Below, piece by piece: positions 10,371-22,086 of a stretch of DNA of 64,000 bases; position 1 is the stretch's first letter, and every line of letters starts with the position of its first letter. The DNA lies in the NCBI RefSeq assembly GCF_019649055.1, contig NW_026570245.1:310001-374000 (forward strand). Reading direction: 5' to 3'. The position numbers and the translations under genes are program-made. A model generated the notes under the pieces. The model did not search any database and was not told the origin of the DNA. It was given only the letters and a program-made list of their open reading frames with translations. This DNA comes from Paramacrobiotus metropolitanus (taxonomy: Eukaryota > Tardigrada > Eutardigrada > Parachela > Macrobiotidae).

Positions 10371-12660
10371 TGAAAGTGTTCGCATTACCAGGGAAAAGTA
10401 GCCTCTTCGACGCTCGTGGCAAAAAGCAGAGCGATCTTCAATAACAACAACCGGCGACGTAAGTGCAACGCCGGTATTGAATTTCCACGCGTTGACCTTT
10501 ACGGCATCACGCACCGCTGTTCCGTACACGTACTGCGTATTCCGTGATGCAGCGGCATGTGCATCCCCGTTGCAGCCGGTTTCCACAGGTAAGGTGGGTT
10601 CTCCGTCGAGGATCTAAAAAAAATGTAGCCGGTATATGCGTGCAGCCATTTATAGAAAAAAAAGCAAACATGCAAAAAGGCTACTTCGACATCGGCGCAG
10701 CGCTGCGCTTACCATTAGCTATGTGACCATTCCATTCCATTGCGCTTACCATTCTAAAGCACTTTTGGATTTCGACGCTTCCCAGGTATGAGCGTATGAG
10801 CGCACTATGTATGAGATACCTACCATGTCTTATTATACGAGTAACTGACTTGTGACGTGAGTTGTCTGATACGCAACTCTTGGTATCAGTTTTTTTATCG
10901 CTGGTTGCAAAGATAAATTTGTTGAGGGGAGGTACTCTGGATATCTGTGCGACTCATGCAGTGCGAGTACTGTATGCCAATAAAGCACAAAGAAGAAAAG
11001 TTTCTGCGTATATCAGTTAATATCAAAGGCATTTATCCCACGATTTAATTCAGGAGCATAGAAATTAATACAAAAGCTCTATAGGTAGTACAATACAATA
11101 TTATGCTTCACGGCTGATGTTAACAGTTTGCTGTAACTAAAGCAAAAAAATAGTTTGTAAAAATTGTACATAAGAGCGACAAAATAATAATAACAACAGC
11201 ATTCGATTCTGTAGTTTATATTGTCTTAAAATATTCTTTGGTATAACTCGATTAGCTCGACTCGCAGTTTTTTTGTTCATTGGCTGGGTAACGCATAAGG
11301 AAGACATTTTTACCAGACTGGTAGTGTATCTGTATACCGTACCTGTCTCAGCTACTGCAGTAATTTTTTTACGCATTACAGTTTACAGATATGAGATACT
11401 TATGGAACCCGTTATATATATATATAGATACATTATTTAGATTGATTGTTCCCAGTAATGGGTCGGCTAAAGCCAAAATATGGCTACACATGCATGAATT
11501 CTAGGCCTACGGATTAGAGTAGAACCGAACAAGCACAGCTCCTCTACTGTTGCACTCGTATTATCTGCACAAATTTACTACTCCACGACGGGATTTGTAA
11601 ATGTTACATATAGTATAAAAAATATTTTAAGAGTAGATAAAGATGCGAGACTCACGAGAATTTCGCGGCCGTGAAATACTCCGGTTGTGAGACAGTTCCG
11701 GAATCCCAAATGCTGAACAAATATCCAGAGATTCCGCCGCGGAGCATAGACCGATAAGTGACCAGTGATCAGTGGCATCGTATACGAATTCGCTGGTGGC
11801 GATTTCCTTTTGCCGTACTAAGAGCACGGCTTCCGGCAGTAGCCAGTCGGTCAGTGTGGTGCGCTTGTACGGTCGTTCCTGGCCAGGATACCAGTACGGG
11901 CTACAGAAGTACGCTGCTCTTATAAAAAAATTCCCGGACGAGTAGTTATAATTACAGAAGCATAGTAATTTTGCGGATGAATCAGTTTATATCTATGTAT
12001 GCAAATGATGGCCAATATGCGCCGCGTACCGACTGTACAATATTGACTACAACTTATATATGACACAGCATACATGTACATGAACTCATGAATTCCATAA
12101 CAAAGTTTGCTTAAATCAAGAAATGAGAAACTCGGATTAAAAGGAGAAGGTATAATTTATGTCCTAGATAGTTTACTTACAAAAGTACATAGTCATAAAA
12201 AACATTGCTGAGAACCCATCCTCCGACAATACTGCCAACAATGTGCATTATTACAACGCGCACGCGCACCATGATTTTACTGACTGTTATTACCCGATGT
12301 GATCGTAAATAGACCTTCCCAGATATTTATATGCATATTAAATGTAGAGGTTCATGCTGAATGTGCAGTATGATCTTGTCGGCACGGTGACGGCACCTAC
12401 TAAAGTAATATTGAAAATCTTGGCGCAGCCTGCAGCGGCACAGGTGTCTACAGTCAATTTTAATACTTCACACTTGTTCACAACCTCAGACTCGTAGGTG
12501 CTACTCTAGGATAATTATGTTGTTTTACGAAAAGGCGGCACTGATCGATACCACTCACCGTCAGCTGCAGGAAAATTTCCACGTTTATCCATTCGATAGC
12601 ATCCACGGACAGAGTAAAACCAAGATGACAACAAATTCCAAATGACACAGAAATCTGCAC
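10371..12660 (-). other. coding-like segments, possible unresolved multi-exon gene
   Basis: Four minus-strand stretches look more coding than their surroundings. (a) 12,560-12,660, bounded by a TGTGCAG acceptor and a GTGAGT donor, hydrophobic. (b) about 12,180-12,270, from an ATG through a membrane-like segment (VGSIVGGWVLSNVFYDYVLL) to a GTAAGT donor. (c) about 11,655-11,925, ending at a GTGAGT donor, reading with aromatic and Cys residues (FCSPYWYPGQERPYK) and balanced codon use. (d) about 10,380-10,585, including NTQYVYGTAVRDAVKVNAWK. I could not join them in one consistent frame and recognise no family. They may be exons of a membrane protein gene or a decaying one. Confidence 0.3.
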
Positions 12661-13599
12661 AGCAGATAAAACAACAAACGAAAACTTTCTATAGGGTATA
12701 ATACTTAAGGCGAATTATGCTTTGTAAATTATTTGCCAACTGTCTACTTATTTAAGTTATTTTCGGCATTTGTACTGTACAATGACCATTACTGTATAGT
12801 GTGCGTACTCGTATTATGCCTCGGTCATACTTCGTGTTCTAACGAAAATTGTAGAACTTTTTGCTTAGCACAGGATCTAACGAATTTGTTTTAAGTGTTT
12901 TAGAGTCGTATATCATTCTTACTGAGTTTTGGTAGAAGCGAAATAATTACTAATATCGTTATCCTTTTTTCGTATAATTGTAACTATTTACGATCATCAA
13001 CGAGCTACGGTATACATTTTTCATTGAGAAATAATAAAAAAATTTCACCGCGGAAGCCATACATATATGATATAGTATTGTTGTGTCAGAAATTATAGGG
13101 TATATATAGATATTTACTGCGAATGGTAAGTAACGCTTTTGAACAAATTAGAAAAGATTAAATATATGTAATAAGCCTTGCCAGTCTGACAAGTTAAAAC
13201 AAATCTGCGCACGTGCATGAACGGCAAGAACTAAAAGACCAAGCGCATGGGTACAAAATGCAAAACTTTATTCCGGAATACAATATCATGATGAATTTCG
13301 ACCGAGTTCTATCAAAATAAGAGCTTATCTCATATTTCCGAATCCGGGGAAATTCGAAGAAAAACGACAAAATATAAAGGGAGATTTTAAAAACTGTAAG
13401 GCATACATGTTAAACCGGTAAAAATAATCACACTATGAACTCGAAAAGATTCAGAACAGTAACAGGCACAGGACATCAATCGCAAAATTACGAACAGAGA
13501 TCCACCTCACTGAAATACTGCAGGGGTCGAATTACACACTTGTGCAATGCTCTGACCGGTCTTCTTTCGTAATTCAAATAACAGCGGCGCACATAATAA
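12661..13599. other. intergenic, no supported feature
   Basis: AT-rich sequence downstream of the BTB-BACK-MATH gene; no frame, RNA or repeat seen. Confidence 0.5.
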
Positions 13600-15729
13600 T
13601 TATTCAATTCCAGTAGGCATGTCAGCAGTCAGATGAATTTGCAAATACAACGAAAAATCATCAGGGTTGACGTATCCATTTGTCGGATCCAGCAAATCCT
13701 GGAAAACCAGTTTCAAACAATGTGCAATGCAGGATCGTATTCACATAAAAACAATTACCTCCAGTGCCATAAAACGTGATATTCCGCATTGATTGTCATC
13801 CTGGCAGAACAGATGGAATACCGCTACAACAGTTTAAAACGTTCAACACACAATACCAGATATTTTTAGCTATGATAACTGTGCAATATAGCGAACACAC
13901 ATACGTTCCTCAATCGGTGCAATTTCCGTTTTCCATGGGAATAGGTACAACTCGCCAGCTGCCTCACAGTTCCAATCCCCGGATTCAGGACAGCCATCGC
14001 AATGCAGGTAGAAGCCCAGGGCAGGAATTCCATCGGCGTCAGTCCACTTAGTTACCGCGATGCGCCTGCAAATCGGATACGTATGTATGGTTTAACGTCA
14101 GCCTTCCAACAACGGCGATCCCCTCACCACAGCAGCTTCCGGACTGTTATGGGATCACTAAACGTCAGCGTCTCCTCGAGTTCTCTCAAATCCGGGATCG
14201 TATAATTTATGGTACCTTCAGCGCGCACGTCTAGAAAAAAGAAATGCCAATATCACGGGCTACCATTTTCAGTTGACGCCAGTAGCACGCTCACTTTGTC
14301 GGGTATCCGTAGGGAACGGCAGCTGTGGCTTCTGCTTAGCGTGCTGGTAATGTAAGATGTTCCATCCTTCCGATCGCAGCAACAAACCGCTCTGAAGACA
14401 TTTCAAAGATAACTGAGCTTAAGGTTTCAGCTGATCTAACGGCTGTTTTTAGCTTATCGGCTGTGGCAAACCAAGGGCTGATTAAATCGTCACATAACGC
14501 AGGTAGAAAATGGATTGTAAATTAACGTGAAGACGCCGCACCTTGACTGGTCCATCAAGCAGCTTAGCAGCGGTCAAGAGCGGGAAACGAATTAGAAACC
14601 GCGTCGCGCCCAGTACTTCACGGCGATTGGCGGCGGAAGCCTTCATGTTCCGCTGCTTGCACATGCTGAAAGCCCACCTGTTAAAAAAACCTGGCAGCAG
14701 TCCCAAATATCACACCTTATAACAGAGGTGTACCTGTTAACCGCCGCGAAAATGGTCTCTTCGTTGGCGGTCAGCGAATCCCGCTGCAGAATCAGGTCTA
14801 ACGCCTCCTGTCCAATCGCGCAGAACTGCTCCGATTGCCAGACCATTTCCGCGGACTCATCAATCAGGCATAAGCATTCCTCCAAGATGCTCGGCGCAAT
14901 AACAGCATAGTAAACCGCCTACACACAACACACCTCTTAATAAATAATATCTACTCGATGGCAGACCCAGGCAGCAACAGTCCCCAGGAAAACCTACATT
15001 ATCCAAGATGTCCAGGCAGTTGCCGATACTGAGCTCGGTCAGGACAAAGTCAGTGCAGATGTCCATCAACAGTGGCAAATCATACTTGTCCGCGCAGGCC
15101 AGCGTGTGGAAGGCATTGTCCTGAGTTAAGCCGTCCACGGCATCGGTATAGATATAACTGAAAAAATTTATCCATTGTCACCTACAGTATACCGCGTAGA
15201 ATCGGCTGCCGTGAGTGTGGATAGCAATATTCGGGAAATAATATTTATTTTTGTTTTCGGTCAGCTAACTCAGCTTATACTGCTTATTTTATCTTATCTT
15301 CATAATTTATTTCACTTAAATTAATAAATTGTACGAATCGAAATTAAAATGAAGTAGATAGGGAACGAGACATACCAGAGCATATTAGCGAAAGCCTCCG
15401 GAAGAATTTCAGGAATGTCGATGTGAGCTGCGCGGTTCTGTGGCCCACTGCCATAAAACATGGTGTGGAACACCGCGCTTCGTACACTCAGAAGGAGCCT
15501 GCACGACATAATTGACGATCAACAAGGAATGAATGCAGCGGATGCGATGGTGCAGAGTGGCAGGTATAACACTGAGAACCCACCTGTGAGCGAGAAAGAT
15601 CGTCACGGCGCCATAGTCGCGTCCCACCGCGAACTGAACATCGCTCATTTCGCCACTGACAAACAAATGTCGCATACCCTCACCCATGGTCGTGATCCGG
15701 CCCGGATATGGTGTGAAATTTCGCGACAT
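13600..15729 (-). CDS. BTB-BACK-MATH domain protein (nine exons)
   Basis: Likely substrate adaptor of a Cullin-3 ubiquitin ligase: BTB domains bind Cullin-3 and MATH domains bind substrates. Exons in order: 15584-15729, 15376-15498, 14998-15157, 14734-14918, 14499-14677, 14128-14230, 13905-14065, 13759-13823, 13600-13698; phases agree and give 406 residues. BTB spans about residues 18-130 (GEMSDVQFAVG, FLAHR, VFHTMFYGS). A BACK-like region follows with ANEETIFAAVNRW and VLGATRFLIRFPLLTAAKL, typical of the BTBD1/2/3/6 group. The last four exons encode a MATH domain: GTINYTIPDLRELEE, the WRIAVTKW strand, LGFYLHCDGCPESGDWNC, VFHLF and DLLDPTNGYV. The usual animal order (SPOP type) is MATH first; here it is last, where BTBD proteins carry a PHR domain. 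The junction between exons 5 and 6 (donor GTTATG) is the weakest; without it the protein would stop at residue 269 after BACK. Confidence 0.8.
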
Positions 15730-15945
15730 GACTGCAGTTGTACACCGCAAAACGGTATTAAAGTAAGAAGTACTAAAAATATACTGGAAAAAAAGAAAAA
15801 TCGAAATCGTAACTTTTCTCGATTTCCGGGTTCCTGTTTTCCGTGCCCGTGGTCCAAACGTTAGTACTGAGTCCCCCAGTGGCGGTGGACGCTGTCGACA
15901 CGACTGTAATAATGATAAAATAATGTTTTGTACGGTACCAATACC

Positions 15946-16641
15946 TAGTGATGGAAAAACTAAAATTAGCCGACTAATTAGTCGGTTAACGTCGGTTAAC
16001 CTGGCTAAAACTAAAACAATGTTAGTAGGTAGCATTAGTCGAACTTTGTTGACTAAAGCCGAGTCAATTTTAGCTACTAAGAAGTTAACAGTTAACCAAT
16101 TTTATTCTTTTTTCCCCAATGAAACTGGCAAAATTACCGTATATCACTCAAGCACGGAACTGACAGAACTGTATATAATCTCAGGCGTTCTCGCAGCTAT
16201 CATCAGCAACAAGCGTTATGCGTATGCTTGACAGTACATTCTGCCTAACGTTACCGTTACAATCAACCTTACGGCCGTTTTACTGTCTCGAACATTACCA
16301 TAACATTAACGGGTAATTTAACGGGTTAAATGCGCGAAATTCGTAATTGTGACTTGATTGACTTGACTTCAGACTTTAGCTCTAGCTTGTCTTACGGATG
16401 GTTCATAAATGCCGATACTGGTAAGTCGTGCTCTGACCGTATGAAAATAAAATCAAATGAAAAAATTTTAATTATTTATAAAATTAGTTTCATTAACTTT
16501 GGTTAACCAATACAAACCACTTTTAGTCACTAAAAGTGAAAATTTAGGCTAAATTTTAATCAAGCAGATTTAGGCGGCTAACGCTTTTAACCAAGTTTTT
16601 AGTTTAACCGGATTTAGTTTAGCTTAGTTTTTCCATCACTA
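15946..16641. mobile_element. hAT-type non-autonomous element (MITE), 696 bp
   Basis: The ends are inverted copies of TAGTGATGGAAAAACTA (left at 15946, right ending 16641), and the element is flanked on both sides by the identical 8-base target duplication CCAATACC (15938-15945 and 16642-16649). An 8-base duplication with short TIRs is the mark of hAT transposons. The interior is full of GGTTAAC and CTAAAA motifs and has no transposase frame, so it depends on an element elsewhere. It lies in the intergenic space between the divergent BTB-BACK-MATH and KDM1A genes. Confidence 0.88.
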
Positions 16642-16994
16642 CCAATACCACGGTACAGCACTGCAGCTGCCATATGCATGGCGGTGGCGTTTGCGTGCAA
16701 ACCGTCTTTCCAGTTTCCACTTTCAGTTTCAGTGCTTCATCTCCTCGAAAATTCGAATTGTTTTTCGAATAGTGTTCTTGCAGTTGTGTTTTTATAATTT
16801 GGAGAAGTCGAAGTTGCCACAATTTTTTATTTGAAGCTTAATGTGTGTGTTAGCTTTATGTGAACGGTTGCAGATTTTTTGATAATGGAATCTGATAGAG
16901 GGGCATAGTTTGCTGTCTGTTTGCTGCGAAGGTTATGCGAAGAACATTCATTGTTATTGAATTATTTAACTACGCTGTGCGAGCATATCTGTAG

Positions 16995-19900
16995 ATGAAT
17001 AACGCCATAGCAGAAGAGAAGAAAGCGAAAAGCATGACACCCACTCCGGAATCGTCTTCTGTTGTTGCTCCTGCCAGCGCAGCTACAGAACCGGGACCCA
17101 GCGAATCAGCCAAGCCCGCCGCAGTGGATAATGCAGCTACAGCCACAACAACCTCCGTCAAACCTTCCGCTAAGCGAAGCGAAACAGACTCCACCAGCCG
17201 CACCGACGAAGGTAAATCTTAGTAACCATTGTGCTGATGAATTCATTTCTTGGCACCGTAAAAAGCCAGTCCGGGAAGAAAGACCGCAGTGCTGCACAGT
17301 GCAGAGCAATTATCGTAGTGCAATGGCACGTACGAATAGGCGTTTTCAAGTACAGTACTGTATCAAAAGCGTGGTCTAGCTACCGCGAGTACATCTATGT
17401 ATTTTGTTGAATATTCTTATAAAAAACTTTTTTCCGCATAAAAATTTTATTCTTTAATTAAAATTATAAATATTTTTTTAAAATCTTATCTGCTCGTACC
17501 GCGCTGTGTTAGCTTAAACCCAGTAATTTTTATTTTCCCCGCTTACACTTTCGGTCTTCTGCTCTTCTTTCCGAGCGGGTCTGTAGTATTGGTCACATTG
17601 GTTACAGGTTGGAAGACTCGCCGTTTATCCGCTGATTTCCGCACCAAATACCCGGATCGTAAATATCCTGATGTGAAAGCGCCATCACCCACGACGACCG
17701 GGACAGCCCCGATCGCGTCGTCCGCCGAGCGCTACCAGAATGCCGTGAATATTCTTAAGGATCTGGAGAGCGAGCAGACGGAGACAGTGCTTCCCGTGGC
17801 GGATACGCCCGAGTACGCGGCCGTCCTCAGCCGGATGGATCCGGCCAAGATGAGCCCGCGGGAGTGTAAGGCCTTCCCCGAGGTGCAGCCGTCGGATGCG
17901 GAGGCGGTGCAGCATTATCTGCAGCTGCGCAATGCGGTGCTGCAAGTGTGGCATCAGAATTCCAAACGTCTCCTGGAACCGGATTTCGTGCTGGAGCAAC
18001 TGGTGAAACTGGAGGAATACGCGTCAAAGAAGGATGACGAAGAGTGGAGGCACCGTGTGGAGAATATACTAGTGGTAGGTTATCAGTGTGCAGTTAAAAA
18101 TTGTAGGCCAATCCCTTGATTAATTTATTGGTCAGTTAATTTATGGTTGTTTGTTGGTTATAAATTTACAATTTATGAGCCTTGAATCGGTGGTTAGGGC
18201 ATGTCGGCATGATGCAGTAGGTGTTATTTTTTTGCCTCAGAAATTCAGAGATTGTTCGAAAAGTATGACAAGTTGCACTTTCCTGCTTGAGCTTTTACGG
18301 TACAGGTGTTAACACCATGTAAACACATTTTATAGAATTTCTGCCGGTAGAAGTGTAGACCATGCTGCTGGAGATTGGATGTACCTGCACCTGCTGTGAA
18401 AAATATGAATTTCTATTTTCCAGCTGTTGGACCGGATGTGCGTGATCAACTATGGCTTGGTTAGGCCTGTTATCATGAACAAATACCGCAAACAAGCCAA
18501 CTACGGGCATGCTGTCGTCGTGGTGGGTGCCGGGATCGCGGGACTGACAGCCGCCCGTAAGCTGAAGCAGTGGGGCTTCGATGTCGTCGTACTGGAGGGA
18601 CGCTCACGAGCTGGCGGACGGGTGCACACGTGGACGGCCTCCAAGGTCCGTCCCGAGCCGCGAGCGGAAATGGGAGCGATGATCATCACGGGTTTGGAAG
18701 GCAATCCGCTTTACACCATGTTACATCAGCAGATGGGACTGGAATTGGAACGAATCGGCCCCAGATGCCCCCTTTTTAACAGCCAGGGCAATCCTGTACC
18801 AAAGTTCACAGTAAGAAATCTGCTTTTGTGTATTATATTGTTATTGCAGAACAGAACGAACTTAACGCTGGAGGAAATTGATATTTAAGTTCTTTTCTTG
18901 ACTGACAAAAGGATTTTAGTTTAGATGTTGTTTGTTGAATAAATATGTTATCAGTGTTTATCACTTGGGATAGCTTTGGTTGAGTGTAATCGCAGATGAT
19001 AGAGTTTTTTGTTAGGATACTTTTTGGGGAGGTTTGTGAAGTTAATTAGGATCACTGTAGAAATGGTATTCAGCTGTTACAACCTCTGATAAGTGATAAG
19101 CAAAACGTTTTGTCCATATTAGGACGAAGTATTGGAAGTGGAGTTCAACACTCTTCTTTCCGCTGCATCCAAGAACGGCCGAGCTGCTCCTCCCGGCAGT
19201 CTAAAGATCCCCCCAAGTCTCGGCGAAAGTCTAACTCTAATGCTAAAACGCGAAGAGCTCGACTGCCTGCGTCGCGCACGTGAATACAAGGAAAATCAGA
19301 TAGATATTATCAAGACGCTCAAGATGCTCTACCGCGATCGAAAGACCTTGACGGCCAAACTGACCACCGACAAGGAGAAGTACATGAAGGCCAAGGTGGC
19401 CATGACCGCTCTTAACAACAGCGAAACACAGTGGGCTTACCGGACTTCACAGTCGGACATGTTGATCACCGCCGACAAACTGGCCGATCTCAATGAGAAG
19501 CTGAAAATGCTGGACAGCAAGATCAAGTTAGCCGTCAAAAATCAGCCGCCGACGCGCTATCTGGATACCGAAGGTCGCGCCATCATCGGATGGCATGAAG
19601 CTAATTTGGAATTCGCCAATGCCAATCATTTGGACTGTTTGTCGTTACAGCACTGGGATCAAGACGATGAATATGAACTACCGGGTATGATTAGCTTGCA
19701 GAGTTTTTGTGGTTCGTTTAACCAGCTGAAAGGGCACTTTATAGTGTATTCATATTTCTCGGTGCTGAGGAACACTGATGTTCGGTTCAGAAAAGTTCTG
19801 ACATGTGAAGATTTAAAAGTTACACCGCATCTAAATTCTTGAATATGCACTAACATTTAATCTGCACCTTTTTAAATATGCACATTGTTAATGTTAGCGC

Positions 19901-20995
19901 ACATTGGTATTTACACTACCAGTGCATTTTTTTAACGTTTTGTATGCAAAATTGATAGTACTATATATTTTTAATACGGGAATTGTATATCTGTATGTAG
20001 AGCCTGCACGTGCAGAGTTTTGGTATCCATTTAACCAGCGAAAAAGCGCTTTGCACAGTTTGACGCACTACATAATTCCTGATGCTGTTGAACTTATTTC
20101 ATTCGGTTTTTGAAATTTTGCTCAAGTAATATAACGCTTTTTAATATTCTCAGGTGGACATTTCAGCGTGCCGGCGGGGCTATCTCACCTCGTGGATGCT
20201 CTGTGTAACGGTCTGCAGGTGTCGTACGACTGCAGTGTGTGCTCCATTGAAGTGGAGAACGGAAAGGGTCGCGTGAGCTATTTCCATCATTGCCAGAAAA
20301 TGGTGAGAGACAGCGTATCCGCCGTGCTCTGCACGGTCCCTCTGGGTGTTCTAAAGCGCTCCATGGCCAACACCACGGAACCGATTGGACGTTTAAAAGG
20401 CGTGGTGCATTTCCTGCCATCCTTACCCGATGAGAAGATCCGGGCGATTGAGTCCATGGGCTACGGCGTACTGAACAAAGTCATCCTGACGTACAAGACC
20501 AAATTCTGGCAGACCAAACGCGCCCTCTTCGGCTTCGTCAACGAGGATGTGCAGCGGCGCGGGGAGTTCTTCCTCTTCTGGTCGTTGTACGATCATCCCA
20601 CCCTGGTGGTGCTGATTGCCGGGGAAGCGGCCGTTGCCCTGCAGGAGCGCTGCAGTAAGGAGGAAGTGGTGGCAGCTTGTCAAGCGACGTTGAAGAAGAT
20701 CTTCGGGGATGACATTGAGGAGCCGGTCGAATCGGTGGTGACGAAATGGGGCGAGGATCTGTGGAGTTGTGGATCGTATAGTAGTGTCGGGCCCGGCGCG
20801 TCGGGTGCGAATTACGATGTGTTGGCGGAACCGTTGCCCAATGAGGAGGAGCCGGTGGTGTTCTTTGCCGGGGAGCATACGATCCGAAACTATCCCGCTA
20901 CGGTGCATGGCGCCGTTTTGAGTGGGCTGCGAGAGGCGACGAGGATTGCCGATACGCTGGATAAATTGTGGTACATGGAGGATGCAGCGTCGTAG
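16995..20995 (+). CDS. KDM1A: lysine-specific histone demethylase 1 (KDM1A/LSD1), five exons
   Basis: FAD-dependent amine oxidase that removes methyl groups from mono- and dimethylated histone H3 Lys4, acting with CoREST in nuclear repressor complexes. Exons 16995-17211, 17608-18074, 18424-18810, 19123-19684 and 20154-20995 give 824 residues (human about 850). Order: a disordered Ser/Ala/Thr-rich N-terminus; SWIRM domain in exon 2 (PRECKAFPEVQ, LRNAVLQVW); Rossmann dinucleotide motif VVVVGAGIAGLTAARKL near residue 260 with GRSRAGGRVHTW; the helical Tower insertion in exon 4 (Lys- and Leu-rich coiled coil, ending WHEANLEFANAN and LQHWDQDDEYELPG), which binds CoREST; then the second half of the oxidase domain with LNKVIL, whose Lys matches the catalytic Lys661 of human LSD1, and the C-terminal FAD motif FFAGEHTIRNYPATVHGA. 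All key residues are kept. Introns are short and T-rich. Confidence 0.97.
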
Positions 20996-22086
20996 ATCTC
21001 GCTGTTGCTTTTTTTGTTGAATATGTTTTAGCAGCGTTGCTTTAACCATGTTTTGTTACGTATTGGTATTTGTTGTAGTATTTGTGGTTTTTTTCCTTTG
21101 GTAACTATAATTCAACATGACACATTATCATGTGCCCTTGTACGGATTACAGTTAATTTGCATGAATCGAAAACTCATGGAATATCATTTTGATAGTGCA
21201 CAATATTATTTGTAGTGCACAGCTGCAAATAACCCGTACCAGTTCTGCATTGATATTTGGAGGGAGCAATGTGGGATCCTATCGATCTATCGTATTAAAA
21301 GTTTAAAACAACGTCGACTAACTTTCACGTGACAGTCATTTCTATCCTTTATGGCCACAACTACTTGTTAGGCTTCAGGTACTTGTATCTCACGAAATTT
21401 AACTGAATAATGAGCGTGCTTTGTATACAAATGAAACGACATTTTAACTAAGTAAATCATTGTTCATTCCACTCCTAATAATGGTATCAAAGTCCATTGA
21501 TCTGATGAAGACTTAAGCAATAAGCAGTACAAGCGCCTGCGGTCTGCGTACTTAGCGATAGCCGATAAATTACGAACTACCAAGCACTTCTAAATGCTCG
21601 CACAGCAGTGCAAAACAAGGATGTTTTAATCCCAAAACAAACAACAAATACGTTTAAGCCATGTAAACAGAAACGTTTACGCAATATTAGCAATAAAAGT
21701 TACAAAACAAACAAAAGTTCAAAACTGCTTTCACTCATTTTAGCTCTGTACCCACTGCGGCCTACAGAGTTTGCACCAGCCGTTTTTTTTGGCTACAGCC
21801 GTATTGATGAATGCACCCCCGGGGAGAGTGCGCATTTCGTAGAGAAAGAAGTATGGGCGTCCGTATCCGTTTGGCAGGCTAGCCAACTAGCCATCAAGTC
21901 TCAAGATAGGCAAACGCCAAACAGTGTTCAAAACAGCTGTTTACGTTGCTGCCTGTCCGCACGCACTGTAGATACGGACAATTACCTCCGTGAAAATCAT
22001 CGGTCTCTTTTGATTTGACACCCCAAATAAATTATACTTTTCCGTAGATATATCCCCGGCTTGCCTTAACGCCATATTATGAGATA
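20996..22086. other. intergenic between KDM1A and ALDH16A1
   Basis: A 136-codon plus-strand frame at 21608-22018 lacks any domain, signal peptide or codon bias and is not called. Nothing else seen. Confidence 0.5.

Noticed and set aside
14482-14499. Short BTB-BACK protein ending at the stop at 14,482
   Set aside because: In-phase MATH exons follow directly downstream with good splice sites, so the longer 406-residue model is preferred; the short form could still be an isoform.
20423-21049. 208-codon antisense frame over the KDM1A exon 5
   Set aside because: It mirrors the GC-rich coding exon of KDM1A on the other strand and has no domain of its own.
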